Part shown: positions 1 through 9,409 of the stretch, one piece after another
Numbering within the stretch: position 1 is the stretch's first letter
Layout: the number at the start of each line of letters is the position of its first letter
NCBI GenBank assembly: GCA_016125075.1
Contig: WGMO01000014.1
Location: forward strand, 163,834-227,833
Direction of reading: 5' to 3'
Length of the DNA stretch: 64,000 bases
DNA from: Terrimonas sp.
GTDB lineage: Bacteria > Bacteroidota > Bacteroidia > Chitinophagales > Chitinophagaceae
Notes under the pieces: generated by a model
The model's database searches: none
What the model saw: only the letters and a program-made list of their open reading frames with translations
Told to the model about the DNA's origin: nothing
Translations under genes and position numbers: made by a program

Positions 1-2331
1 CTTTTCTTACTGGCAAAGGTTGCGTTCACGCAGTCCTATGTCCCGGAACTGAAGGATCAAAGACTCCGGGTGCAAAATTCCATACCGGTAAAAGCCTATT
101 CCTTTGATCTTCGAGATGTAAGGCTTACGGAAAGCCCATTCCGGAAAGCCCAGTCGCTGGATGCCGCCTACCTTTTATCCCTGGAACCCGATCGATTATT
201 ACATCGTTTTCATGCCTTTGCAGGCCTGCCGGTGAAGGATACTGTATATGGCGGTTGGGAACAGGAAGGCTTGTCGGGACATACGCTGGGTCATTATTTA
301 TCGGCTTGTTCGATGATGTATGCCAGTACCGGAGACCCGGCATTTAAAAAAAGAGTGGAATATATTGTCCATGAACTGGACCGATGCCAGCAGGCCCGTA
401 AAACCGGTTATGTCGGTGCCATTCCTGGTGAAGATTCCATTTTTGGAAAACTGTCGAGAGGGGTTATACAATCGGGCGGTTTTGACCTGAACGGCGGGTG
501 GAGCCCCTGGTATACGGTGCATAAAGTGATGGCAGGGCTGGTGGATGCCTACCTGTATTGCAATAACCAGGAAGCGCTGGGTATTGTTACGGGCATGGCT
601 GACTGGACTTACCAAACGGTATTTCATTTGTCTGATTCCCTAAGGTTAAAAATGCTGAATTGCGAATATGGAGGGATGAATGAGGTACTGGCCAATATAT
701 ATGCCATCACCGGCAATAAAAAATATCTTGATCTGTCCTATAAATTCTATGATGAGTTTGTGATGGGCCAACTGGCAAAGCAGGTCGACCCCATGCCGGG
801 CAAACATTCCAATACCAATGTACCCAAAGCCATTGGCAGCGCCAGGCAATTTGAACTCACCGGCAACAAAAGAGACCAGACCATTGCAGGCTTTTTCTGG
901 AGAACCATGGTGTATCACCACAGTTATGTAATTGGAGGGAACAGTAATTATGAGTATTGTGGCCAGCCGGATTCTTTGAATGACCGTTTAAGCGATAATA
1001 CCTGTGAAACCTGTAATACCTACAATATGCTGAAACTGACCAGGCACCTTTTTGCCTGGGAGCCCTCCGCCGCCCTGATGGATTATTATGAGCGGGCGCT
1101 GTATAACCATATACTGGCTTCACAAAACCCGGAGAATGGCATGATGACTTATTTTGTTCCGCTCAGGATGGGTACCAAAAAAGAGTTCAGTACTCCGTTT
1201 TCCACCTTCACCTGCTGTGTCGGCAGCGGAATGGAAAATCATGCCAAGTATGCAGAACAGATCTATAGCACGGACGGAAAAAATACTTTATATGTAAACC
1301 TTTTTATTCCATCTGTCCTGAACTGGAAGGATAAAGATGTACAGGTGGAACAATTGAATTTTATTCCTGCAACCAGCGAAGTGAAATTGGAGGTTCATTG
1401 TAAAACAAAAAAATTCTTTCAGTTAAAGATCCGTAAGCCCTCCTGGGCAACCCGTAATCCGGTCATCCGGGTTAACGGTAATGCCGTGAAAACAGATGGG
1501 GACCCTGCAGGATACCTATCTGCCGAAAGAAACTGGGAGGATGGTGATATTGTGACCCTTGACCTGGGAATGGATATTTATACAGAGGCCATGCCCGATA
1601 ATCCCAACAGGATTGCTATTAAATACGGACCTGTTGTACTGGCAGGTCAATTAGGAAAAGAAAGACCCGACCCGGTTTATGGAACACCTGTGCTGATGAC
1701 AGATGACCGGAATGCAAAAGACTGGGTACAACCGGTAGCCGGTGAAAATCTTGGTTTTTTGATGAAAGCTGTTGGCAAACCCTTTGATGTGGTGCTGCGG
1801 CCTTTTTATCAGACCTATGACCAGTTTTACAGTGTGTACTGGGATTACTTTACACCCGCAGAATGGTTAGCAAGAGAAAATGAATATGAAGCGGAGAAAA
1901 AGCGACAATCGGAAATTGCGGCCCGCACCATCGATGATTTCCGGATTGGGGAAATGCAACCGGAACGGGATCATCATCTCAGGGCGGGTGAAAGAAGTTA
2001 TGTCAGTGATGCCCTGGGCCGGTTGGGTAGAGAGGCCAGGAGCAATGATTATTTTTCTTTTGAGATGAAATTGGAGAAAGGAATAAAAATGAGTCTGGTG
2101 CTGACCTATCTCGGGGATGATAAGGGAAGAAAATTCGATATCAATATTGACGGCGTTTTATTCAAAACCATTGATTGGGAGGGAGGTGCCACCGGGAGGT
2201 TTTATGATGAGGTCTATCCATTACCTGAACTATTGGTGAAAGATAAGGAGCGGATCACGATCAGCATCCTTGCCAATCATGGAAAAACAGCGGGCAGGAT
2301 CTTCAATGTTAAAGTGATTAAGGATCATTAA
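1..2331 (+). CDS. GH127 beta-L-arabinofuranosidase (DUF1680), 5' truncated
   Basis: A glycoside hydrolase family 127 enzyme, expected to release beta-L-arabinofuranose from arabino-oligosaccharides such as those on plant hydroxyproline-rich glycoproteins. The frame is open to the left edge. The first visible residues (LFLLAKVAFTQS) look like the end of a signal peptide, so the real start lies outside the window and the GTG at 70 is not it. The zinc/catalytic cysteine signature of the family is visible: E-T-C at about 1006-1014 and a Cys-Cys pair at about 1213-1218, matching the E338/C340 and C417/C418 set of HypBA1. A beta-sandwich region and a DUF4986-like tail follow. The stop is 9 nt before the next gene, so the two are probably cotranscribed. 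The family call is firm; the exact substrate is inference. Confidence 0.88.
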   Translation, partial: LFLLAKVAFTQSYVPELKDQRLRVQNSIPVKAYSFDLRDVRLTESPFRKAQSLDAAYLLSLEPDRLLHRFHAFAGLPVKDTVYGGWEQEGLSGHTLGHYLSACSMMYASTGDPAFKKRVEYIVHELDRCQQARKTGYVGAIPGEDSIFGKLSRGVIQSGGFDLNGGWSPWYTVHKVMAGLVDAYLYCNNQEALGIVTGMADWTYQTVFHLSDSLRLKMLNCEYGGMNEVLANIYAITGNKKYLDLSYKFYDEFVMGQLAKQVDPMPGKHSNTNVPKAIGSARQFELTGNKRDQTIAGFFWRTMVYHHSYVIGGNSNYEYCGQPDSLNDRLSDNTCETCNTYNMLKLTRHLFAWEPSAALMDYYERALYNHILASQNPENGMMTYFVPLRMGTKKEFSTPFSTFTCCVGSGMENHAKYAEQIYSTDGKNTLYVNLFIPSVLNWKDKDVQVEQLNFIPATSEVKLEVHCKTKKFFQLKIRKPSWATRNPVIRVNGNAVKTDGDPAGYLSAERNWEDGDIVTLDLGMDIYTEAMPDNPNRIAIKYGPVVLAGQLGKERPDPVYGTPVLMTDDRNAKDWVQPVAGENLGFLMKAVGKPFDVVLRPFYQTYDQFYSVYWDYFTPAEWLARENEYEAEKKRQSEIAARTIDDFRIGEMQPERDHHLRAGERSYVSDALGRLGREARSNDYFSFEMKLEKGIKMSLVLTYLGDDKGRKFDINIDGVLFKTIDWEGGATGRFYDEVYPLPELLVKDKERITISILANHGKTAGRIFNVKVIKDH

Positions 2332-2340
2332 GCATAATCT

Positions 2341-3585
2341 ATGGGTAAAATCCTTGTGGTCGGTGGAGGTGTTATCGGTCTGAGTTGCGCCTATTATCTG
2401 GAGAAAGCAGGATATGAAGTTACGGTGCTGGATAATACCGGCATGGATGATGGCGCTTCCTATGGGAATGCCGGTCATGTAGTACCCAGTCATTTTGTAC
2501 CGCTTGCTGCTCCGGGCATTGTTGCACAGGGTTTACGCTGGATGCTGAACGCATCAAGCCCTTTTTATATTAAACCAAGGTGGAATACAGACCTGTTTCG
2601 GTGGGGACTTCAATTCTGGCGTAGTTCCGGGGCCGATACCATGAAAAGAAATATTCCAGATTTACACCGTTTGTTATCCTTCAGCCGTGAATTATTTGAG
2701 GATTGGCAGGCTGATCTGGGGAATTCATTTTCCATGACATCGAAGGGTATATTGATTGCTTATAAAACGCCTGAAAGCGAAAGGCACGAGGCCTTTCTCG
2801 CCGCTGAAGCCGGGAAAATGGGGCTGCATGCCCGGATCCTGTCTGCCCGGGAGGTACAGGACCTTGAAAGTTCCACCGTCTTTGAGGTAAGAGGGGGAGT
2901 ACTTTACGAAGAAGATGCCCATCTGCAACCCGGTTTATTGATGGCATCACTGAAAAAATACCTGGATGAAAAAGGGGTGACCTTACTTTCAAATACAGCA
3001 GTACAGGGGTTTCAGCATTCAGGTAATCGCATCCATGCTGTTCTTACAGACAGTGGGGAATACTTTGCTGATGAATTTGTGCTGGCCAATGGGGCATGGA
3101 TGCCGGCCCTGGCTGGAGAATTAGGAATTAACCTGCTCATGCAGGGTGGAAAAGGATATAGCATCACCTATAAAAATTTTCTACCGCAACTGCAATATCC
3201 TGCGATCCTGGTAGATCACCGGGTAGTCACCACTCCAATGGGAAATAATCTCCGTTTGGCCGGCACCATGGAGATAAATGGCCTTTCATCACCCATCATG
3301 CCCAAAAGGGTCAATGCGATTGTGGCGTCAGTAAAAAGTTATTATCCTGAGCTTGACCTTCGTTTAAACGGAGAGCAGGTGATCTGGAGTGGCATCCGTC
3401 CACTGAGCCCAGATGGGTTACCCTATATCGGACGCCCTTCAAACTATGAAAATTGTGTGATGGCAGGTGGTCATGCCATGCTTGGTCTTTCTTTGGCCAC
3501 CGGAACAGGTAAACTGGTAGAGGAGATCATCAGCCATAAAAAATTGTCGCTCTCCACCCTTGCCTTTTCACCGGAACGTTTTTAA
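2341..3585 (+). CDS. FAD-dependent D-amino acid dehydrogenase (DadA-like)
   Basis: A 414-residue flavoprotein of the DAO/DadA superfamily, which oxidises D-amino or imino acids to the keto/imine form. An N-terminal Rossmann dinucleotide-binding motif (GGGVIGLSCAYYLEKAGY) starts at residue 8. The C-terminal part carries the usual family block G-I-R-P-L-S-P-D-G-L-P-Y-I-G followed by G-G-H-A-M-L-G, which closes the FAD pocket. It starts with ATG 9 nt after the GH127 stop, so one transcript is likely. In Bacteroidota this subfamily often accompanies trans-4-hydroxyproline catabolism, where it acts as D-hydroxyproline dehydrogenase. Beside a GH127 enzyme that role is attractive, but the other pathway genes are not in the window, so the substrate is inference. 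Confidence 0.83.
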   Translation: MGKILVVGGGVIGLSCAYYLEKAGYEVTVLDNTGMDDGASYGNAGHVVPSHFVPLAAPGIVAQGLRWMLNASSPFYIKPRWNTDLFRWGLQFWRSSGADTMKRNIPDLHRLLSFSRELFEDWQADLGNSFSMTSKGILIAYKTPESERHEAFLAAEAGKMGLHARILSAREVQDLESSTVFEVRGGVLYEEDAHLQPGLLMASLKKYLDEKGVTLLSNTAVQGFQHSGNRIHAVLTDSGEYFADEFVLANGAWMPALAGELGINLLMQGGKGYSITYKNFLPQLQYPAILVDHRVVTTPMGNNLRLAGTMEINGLSSPIMPKRVNAIVASVKSYYPELDLRLNGEQVIWSGIRPLSPDGLPYIGRPSNYENCVMAGGHAMLGLSLATGTGKLVEEIISHKKLSLSTLAFSPERF

Positions 3586-3619
3586 GCGTTCCTGAACTTA
3601 TTAATTGTACGGCTGTTAG

Positions 3620-3627
3620 TATCTTTA
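3620..3627 (+). promoter_or_regulatory. Candidate -7 promoter element (7/8 match)
   Basis: TATCTTTA matches the Bacteroidota -7 consensus TAnnTTTG at seven of eight positions and lies 16 nt before the start codon of the SMP-30-like lipoprotein. No convincing -33 TTTG was seen at the right spacing. Confidence 0.4.
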
Positions 3628-3643
3628 TCAAAACTGCTGAACA

Positions 3644-4522
3644 ATGAATTATTTATTTTCCTTGATTTTCCTTTCTCTAATGCTGACGGCTTGTAATAAC
3701 GCTGCAAAAGAGCCTGCAGCTGTCAATACGAATGAAGCGTTAAGTGCCCCGGTAGAACATACACTTGAAAAAAAATGGGAAACCGATACGGTATTGAAGG
3801 TTCCTGAGTCTGTTTTATTTGACGGCGGGCGCCAGGTCTTGTATGTTTCTAATATCGATGGAGAACCCTGGGCCGCGGATGGAAAGGGTTCTGTCGGAAA
3901 ACTGGGACTGGATGGAACGATCATCAATGCGGATTGGGTCACGGGTTTGAATGCACCCAAAGGCCTGGGTATGTTTGGGGGTAGATTATATGTAGCAGAT
4001 CTTACCGACCTGGTGGTCATTGACATCGCGAAAGGAGCGATTGAAAAAAAGATTGTAGTGGCCGGTGCGGAAGGATTAAATGATGTTACTGTCGATAAAC
4101 AGGGAGTGGTATATGTGTCGGATTCAAAGCAGAAAAAGATTTTCCGTATTGAAAATGATCAGCCACAACTTTTTCTGGATAGTTTACAGGGTCCCAATGG
4201 CGTACTGGCCCGGGGGGATGATTTTTTTATACTGGACAAGGGGGCTTTGTACAAAGTTGGCAGTGATAAATCGCTTACCAAAATAGCAGATGGGATGGAA
4301 GGTGGAACCGATGGGGTTGAGAATGTGGAGGGCAATGATTTCCTGGTTTCCTGCTGGTCGGGAACCATCTGGTATGTATCCGAAAATGGCAGCAAACAAT
4401 TACTGCTGGATACTTCAAAGGAACAGAAGAATACGGCTGATATCGGGTTTGACCCTGTTTCTAAAACGGTTTATGTGCCGACATTCTTTAAGAAATCTGT
4501 AGTGGCATATGCGGTAAAGTAA
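3644..4522 (+). CDS. SMP-30/gluconolactonase-like beta-propeller lipoprotein
   Basis: A 292-residue lipoprotein with a type II signal peptide ending in LTAC (lipid-bearing Cys at residue 17). The mature part is built of repeated short beta-strand units (for example LYVSNIDGE, LYVADLTDL, VYVSDSKQKKIFRI), typical of a six-bladed SMP-30/NHL propeller. Such proteins may be lactonases or simply binding propellers; the catalytic metal ligands could not be assigned by eye. It follows the FAD oxidoreductase by 58 nt and has its own candidate promoter, so it may or may not belong to the upstream operon. The fold is fairly sure; the function is unknown. Confidence 0.75.
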   Translation: MNYLFSLIFLSLMLTACNNAAKEPAAVNTNEALSAPVEHTLEKKWETDTVLKVPESVLFDGGRQVLYVSNIDGEPWAADGKGSVGKLGLDGTIINADWVTGLNAPKGLGMFGGRLYVADLTDLVVIDIAKGAIEKKIVVAGAEGLNDVTVDKQGVVYVSDSKQKKIFRIENDQPQLFLDSLQGPNGVLARGDDFFILDKGALYKVGSDKSLTKIADGMEGGTDGVENVEGNDFLVSCWSGTIWYVSENGSKQLLLDTSKEQKNTADIGFDPVSKTVYVPTFFKKSVVAYAVK

Positions 4523-4565
4523 AGTTAAATTTGAAGCATTATTGAAGAAGGACAGGTCCTGTTAA

Positions 4566-4573
4566 TATTTTTA
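4566..4573 (+). promoter_or_regulatory. Candidate -7 promoter element for bshC (7/8 match)
   Basis: TATTTTTA matches TAnnTTTG at seven of eight positions, 9 nt before the bshC start codon. This would give a very short leader. Confidence 0.35.
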
Positions 4574-4582
4574 TCACAACTT

Positions 4583-6181
4583 ATGAATTGCACAGCCCAG
4601 CGGATTCCATACAGGCAGACCCAAAAGTTTACACCCATCGTACTGGATTATATTGATCAGATGGATTCCTTACGCCCTTTTTACGGGTATCCGCCTTCCC
4701 GGCAAGGGGTGCAAAAAGCAGTGGAACAGAAAAAGCAGGTACCGGTGAACCGCACTCTGCTGGTAGAACAGTTACAGCTGCAGTATCAGGATATAACCAC
4801 CAGTGAAAAAGTAAAAGAAAATATCAGGAAGCTGGCAGACCCAAACACTTTTACTATCACCACTGCACACCAGCCGAATATACTAACCGGCCCCCTTTAT
4901 TTCCTCTATAAGATCATCCACGCCATTAAACTGGCCAATGATTTATCCGCTGCTGATGAACAGCATGCTTATGTCCCTGTTTTTTACATGGGTTCGGAGG
5001 ATGCGGATCTGGAAGAGTTGGGCCATCTGTATATCAATGGTGAAAAACTGAACTGGGAGACCCGGCAAAAAGGCGCTGTAGGCAGGATGAAAATTGATAA
5101 AGCCTTTCTCGCGATCATCCACAGGATCCGGGGAGAAGTGAAGGTGGAGCCCCATGGTGCAGCAATTGCCGAACTGATGGAAACCAGTTTCCGGGAAGGG
5201 GTGACGGTTCAAATGGCTACATTTCATTTTTTGAACAGTTTGTTTGCTGACAGGGGTTTGATTGTGCTGATCCCGGATAACCCTGCCTATAAGGAAACCC
5301 AGCATCAGGTTTTTAAAGACGACCTGCTCCGGCAGGTGGCATCCGGTATCGTTGAAAAGACTTCTGAAAAACTGGGTCTTGCTTATAAACTACAGGCTAC
5401 TCCCCGTGATATCAATCTTTTTTATTTGAAAGACGACCTGCGTAACCGGATCGAAAAGGTTGGAGACCAGTATGTAATTCATGATACGGATTTACGGTTT
5501 AGTGAGGAGGAAATACTGCAAGAACTGGATAATCATCCTGAACGCTTTAGTCCGAATGTGATACTTCGGGGAATTTTCCAGGAAACCCTGCTGCCCAATA
5601 TTATATTTATCGGTGGCGGGGGAGAAATCGCTTATTGGTTACAGTTAAAAGACCTGTTTGAATATTATGGAATTCCTTACCCGGTGCTGGTGGTCAGGAA
5701 CTCCTTCCTGCTGATAGAAGAAAAATGGAATACCCGTATCGCCAGGACAGGATTTACAGCGGAAGATTATTTTTTAACCGGGCAGGAACTATTGAACAGG
5801 CTGGTGCAACGGGAAACTCATAAAGAATTATCCCTGAAGGGTTCCTTATCCGAAGCGGAATCGGTTTTTGACAAGATCAGGGACCAGGCAAAATCGATTG
5901 ACCCGACACTTGCACAACACACCGAAGCATTAAAGGTGCAGGCCGTAAAAAAACTCCGGGAACTGGAGAAAAAAATGCTGCGCACCGAGAAGAAAAAATT
6001 TTCTGCCGCTGAGCGACAAATCAATGCCCTGCTGGAACATCTCTTTCCGGGCAATGGCCTCCAGGAGCGAAAGGATAATTTCATTCCCTACTATGCTAAA
6101 TGGGGTAAGGCTTTGCTGGATACGCTCTATGACCAATCACTGGGCTTTGAACAGGAATTTGTTATGCTTGTGGAGAGTTGA
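4583..6181 (+). CDS. bshC: Bacillithiol biosynthesis cysteine-adding enzyme BshC
   Basis: The 532-residue length and sequence match BshC, which adds cysteine to glucosaminyl-malate in the last step of bacillithiol synthesis in the cytoplasm. Conserved blocks seen are TTAHQPNILTGPLYFLYKI near residue 93, PVFYMGSEDADLEE near residue 132, and IFIGGGGEIAYWLQLK near residue 340. A charged, helical coiled-coil segment lies around residues 435-475. ATG start, stand-alone gene. The deacetylase gene bshB1 of the same pathway is at 38679, and a BstA-like bacillithiol transferase candidate is at 26104. The glycosyltransferase BshA is not in the window. Confidence 0.93.
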   Translation: MNCTAQRIPYRQTQKFTPIVLDYIDQMDSLRPFYGYPPSRQGVQKAVEQKKQVPVNRTLLVEQLQLQYQDITTSEKVKENIRKLADPNTFTITTAHQPNILTGPLYFLYKIIHAIKLANDLSAADEQHAYVPVFYMGSEDADLEELGHLYINGEKLNWETRQKGAVGRMKIDKAFLAIIHRIRGEVKVEPHGAAIAELMETSFREGVTVQMATFHFLNSLFADRGLIVLIPDNPAYKETQHQVFKDDLLRQVASGIVEKTSEKLGLAYKLQATPRDINLFYLKDDLRNRIEKVGDQYVIHDTDLRFSEEEILQELDNHPERFSPNVILRGIFQETLLPNIIFIGGGGEIAYWLQLKDLFEYYGIPYPVLVVRNSFLLIEEKWNTRIARTGFTAEDYFLTGQELLNRLVQRETHKELSLKGSLSEAESVFDKIRDQAKSIDPTLAQHTEALKVQAVKKLRELEKKMLRTEKKKFSAAERQINALLEHLFPGNGLQERKDNFIPYYAKWGKALLDTLYDQSLGFEQEFVMLVES

Positions 6182-6289
6182 ATTTGAGACAGTCTCCTGA
6201 AACCCGCTGCTGGCATGTCTTTCAGCTATTTACTTTTTATCTTTTACTGCGATAATGATGCCGGCTTTCGCCCTTCATTAAAAAATCTT

Positions 6290-6297
6290 TATCTTTG
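6290..6297 (+). promoter_or_regulatory. Promoter -7 element of the symporter-racemase operon
   Basis: TATCTTTG is an exact TAnnTTTG match. A TTTCG at 6266-6270 sits 19 nt upstream, an acceptable -33 partner. This predicts a leader of roughly 70 nt before the symporter start at 6372. Confidence 0.6.
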
Positions 6298-6371
6298 CTG
6301 CTTCTTGACCCGAACCTGTCTTGCACTTACCCGGGTTATATTCTAATTATTTCACCTGATAAATATTCATC

Positions 6372-7823
6372 ATGCACTGGATTGACGCCGGGATATTTAT
6401 TTTTTATATGTTAGTGTTGTTAGGTGTGGGGGTATATTTTCTGCGAAAAAATAAAAACGCGGAAGACTTTTTTGTCAGTGGCAGAAACATGACCCGTTGG
6501 CATATTGGACTTTCTGTTGTTGCCACCGATGTAGGAGGCGGTTTTTCAATAGGATTGGGCGGGCTTGGTTTCATGATGGGTTTATCGGGTTCGTGGATGC
6601 TGTTTACAGGACTGATTGGTGCATGGGTAAGCGCAGTGTTGCTCATACCCCGTATACATCCCCTGGGAAAAGAGATCAGGTTATTTACTTTTCCACAGGT
6701 GTTTGAACATTTTTTTAATAAAAAAGTGGCCCTGGTAGCAGGCATCATTTCTGCAATCGGGTATCTTGGTTTTACCAGCTCGCAGATACTCGCGGGTGCC
6801 AAGCTGGCTTCAGCTTCTTTTGTATCCCTGGATATGGAGACAGCCCTGATTGTAATGGGAGCTATAACGGTGGGGTATACTGTTTTGGGCGGGATGAATG
6901 CTGTTATTTATACCGACACCATTCAATGGATTGTGCTGATCAGCGGTTTGTGCTTTATTGGTATCCCTTTGTCCTATCATGCGATTGGAGGTATGGATGC
7001 CATCCGTAATACCCTGAGCCGGGATTTTCTTTCGCTGGGAAATGTAACCTGGCAAACACTCGTGAACTGGGGGGTCACGATCATCCCCATCTGGTTTGTT
7101 GGAATGACCCTGTACCAGCGGATCTATGCCAGCCGCGATGTAAAAGAAGCCAGGAAGGCCTGGTTTATTGCGGGATTGTTTGAATGGCCTGTGATGGCCT
7201 TTATGGGGGTGGCACTGGGTTTGTTTGCAAGAGTGGCAGCAGAACAGGGTATGTTTGCACAGCTGGGTTACCCGACCGCTATGAGCATGGATCCTGAAAT
7301 GGGTTTACCGGTCCTGCTCAGGACAATCCTTCCGGTGGGACTGATGGGAGTGATGATGGCGGTATATTTTTCTGCTATTTTATCAACAGCCGACAGCTGT
7401 TTAATGGCTGCTTCGGGAAATTTGCTGACTGATATTGTGAGCAGGTTTTTTCATATTGATCATGACAGCAAAAGGATGTTGCACCTCTCACAGGTATTCA
7501 CGCTGGTATTAGGTCTCTTGTCCATCCTGTTGGCTTCTTTCATGGGCAATGTTTTGGAACTGATGCTATATTCTTATGCTTTTATGGTATCGGGATTGTT
7601 CGTACCCCTGATCGCTGCGTTATTCTTTAAGAAAAGGAATGCCAGGGCTGCTATGATGGCGATGATAGCAGGAGGCGCGACAACAGTCCTGCTCAGCATC
7701 TTTATTAAAAAGTTGCCATTGGGTCTGGATGCAAACCTATTTGGGATTTCGGTCTCCCTGTTTGTATTTATTTCAGTGAGTTATTGCTGGCCGACAGCAT
7801 CTGTTAATTTAAAAGTAAAATAA
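6372..7823 (+). CDS. Sodium:solute symporter (SSS family)
   Basis: A 483-residue, strongly hydrophobic inner-membrane protein with about 12-13 transmembrane segments. The N-terminal pattern (AEDFFVSGRNM soon after the first helix, then a Gly-rich VGGGFSIGLGGLG stretch) is typical of Na+/solute symporters. The substrate is not readable; enzymes in the same operon suggest an amino acid or an N-acylated/D-amino acid. It is the first gene of a five-gene operon, and its TAA shares one base with the ATG of the next gene (TAATG), indicating translational coupling. Confidence 0.88.
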   Translation: MHWIDAGIFIFYMLVLLGVGVYFLRKNKNAEDFFVSGRNMTRWHIGLSVVATDVGGGFSIGLGGLGFMMGLSGSWMLFTGLIGAWVSAVLLIPRIHPLGKEIRLFTFPQVFEHFFNKKVALVAGIISAIGYLGFTSSQILAGAKLASASFVSLDMETALIVMGAITVGYTVLGGMNAVIYTDTIQWIVLISGLCFIGIPLSYHAIGGMDAIRNTLSRDFLSLGNVTWQTLVNWGVTIIPIWFVGMTLYQRIYASRDVKEARKAWFIAGLFEWPVMAFMGVALGLFARVAAEQGMFAQLGYPTAMSMDPEMGLPVLLRTILPVGLMGVMMAVYFSAILSTADSCLMAASGNLLTDIVSRFFHIDHDSKRMLHLSQVFTLVLGLLSILLASFMGNVLELMLYSYAFMVSGLFVPLIAALFFKKRNARAAMMAMIAGGATTVLLSIFIKKLPLGLDANLFGISVSLFVFISVSYCWPTASVNLKVK

Positions 7824-8257
7824 TGGAATATAAATTCATCGATAAAGTATCCGGAGTGGATACACAGTTTACCAACGAAACAATTGCCGATTTTCTTTTT
7901 TTGCACCTGGATCAGTTTGGTGACAAGAAGGATTATATCCTTAAATGTCTTGATTTTGTTTTTGCACCTGATCATGGTGGTTTTGTGTTAGTGAGCTATG
8001 AAAACGGGGATATCACCGGGGCAGTCATTGTCAATGAAACAGGCATGGAGTATTATATACCGGAAAATATCCTGGTCTATATTGCGGTGCATAGGGATCA
8101 GCGGGGTAAAGGGTTGGGAAAGACCCTTCTGCAAAAAACGATGGAAAGGGCAAAAGGAAGTATTGCCCTGCACGTGGAACCCGATAATCCTGCAAAGAAA
8201 TTGTATGAAAAGCTGGGATTTACCAATAAATATCTTGAAATGCGTTTACAACGTTGA
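7823..8257 (+). CDS. GNAT-family N-acetyltransferase
   Basis: A 144-residue GNAT acetyltransferase that would move an acetyl group from acetyl-CoA to an amine. The acetyl-CoA-binding motif A is visible as HRDQRGKGLGKTLLQKTM, and the usual C-terminal block P-x-N-x-A-x-x-L-Y-E-K-L-G-F follows. It is coupled to the symporter by a one-base stop/start overlap, with the amidohydrolase 6 nt downstream. An acetyltransferase, a deacylase and two racemases together suggest handling of amino acids and their N-acyl forms; the actual acceptor is unknown. Confidence 0.85.
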   Translation: MEYKFIDKVSGVDTQFTNETIADFLFLHLDQFGDKKDYILKCLDFVFAPDHGGFVLVSYENGDITGAVIVNETGMEYYIPENILVYIAVHRDQRGKGLGKTLLQKTMERAKGSIALHVEPDNPAKKLYEKLGFTNKYLEMRLQR

Positions 8258-8263
8258 TTGAGT

Positions 8264-9409
8264 ATGGAAAATCATTCACAACAACTCACACCACTACGGC
8301 ATTGGCTGCATCAGCATCCTGAAATTTCAGGCCAGGAAAAAAATACAGCCGATCATGTTTTTTCTTTTTTGCAGACCTGCAATCCTGACCAATTGGTCCG
8401 TCACATCGGGGGCGAAGGGATCCTGGCCTTATTTGATTCGGGGTTACCCGGCCCGGTGATACTCTGCAGGAGTGAACTGGATGCTTTGCCCATCCGGGAA
8501 ACGAATGATATTGCCCACCGGTCTGTAATGGAAAACACTATGCATGCCTGCGGGCATGATGGTCATACCGCCATTTTATGCGGATTGGCCAAAAGGCTTT
8601 CCGCGAATAAACCTGCTTTGGGAAAGGTTTACCTGCTCTTCCAACCCGCTGAGGAAACGGGTGAAGGTGCTAAAAAGGTTATGGAAGATGAGCAATTCAA
8701 TATCCGGCCCGATTTTGTTTTTGCCCTGCATAACCTGCCTGGTTTTGCATCCGGAAACATTGTAATAAAACAGGGATTATTCTCAGCTGCCGTGCAAAGT
8801 GTGATCCTGAAGTTAATGGGGAAAACCACCCATGCTGCCGAGCCGGAGTCCGGGATCAATCCGGCCCTTGCTATAAGCGAAATGATCTGCCTTGCAGACC
8901 GTTTAAAGAACCAGGACCCTGCTTCGGAAGCCTACAGCCTGGTGACACCCATCCAGATCAGGATGGGTTCAGCGGCCTATGGTACAGCCGCCGGGGAGGG
9001 TGAATTGCACTATACCCTGCGTTGCCGGGATCAGGTACACCTGGATCAACTCCGTGAACAACTCGTAGAGGGCTGCCATCAAATTGCATTAACCCACGGA
9101 CTTTCATTTTCGTTTGAGTTGCTGCAAACATTTTATGCGAACAACAATCATGCAGCGGCAAATCAATTGGTGAAAAATGCGGCATTGGATCTTGGGTATA
9201 CAGTTGAAGAAAGGGAAATTCCCTTTCAGTGGGGAGAGGATTTTGGCTATTTCACATCTTCATTCAAGGGGTGCATGTTTGGTATAGGAGCCGGAAAGAA
9301 CCATCCCGCATTGCATAATCCGGATTATGATTTTCCGGACGATTTACTCGATAAAGGGGTCAATATGTTTAACCGGATCATTCAACTTTTATCACAACAT
9401 TATGTTTGA
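8264..9409 (+). CDS. M20-family amidohydrolase (hippurate/N-acyl amino acid hydrolase type)
   Basis: A 381-residue metal-dependent amidohydrolase of peptidase family M20D, which cleaves N-acyl or amide bonds of amino acid derivatives. Metal-site motifs are visible: M-H-A-C-G-H-D-G-H-T-A near residue 90, Q-P-A-E-E-T-G-E-G-A near residue 128, and a late H-N-P-D-Y near the end. The open frame could begin at TTG 8258, but ATG 8264 is preferred. The 3' end overlaps the start of the alanine racemase by 8 nt. Acyl-group and amino acid specificity cannot be read from sequence. Confidence 0.88.
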   Translation: MENHSQQLTPLRHWLHQHPEISGQEKNTADHVFSFLQTCNPDQLVRHIGGEGILALFDSGLPGPVILCRSELDALPIRETNDIAHRSVMENTMHACGHDGHTAILCGLAKRLSANKPALGKVYLLFQPAEETGEGAKKVMEDEQFNIRPDFVFALHNLPGFASGNIVIKQGLFSAAVQSVILKLMGKTTHAAEPESGINPALAISEMICLADRLKNQDPASEAYSLVTPIQIRMGSAAYGTAAGEGELHYTLRCRDQVHLDQLREQLVEGCHQIALTHGLSFSFELLQTFYANNNHAAANQLVKNAALDLGYTVEEREIPFQWGEDFGYFTSSFKGCMFGIGAGKNHPALHNPDYDFPDDLLDKGVNMFNRIIQLLSQHYV

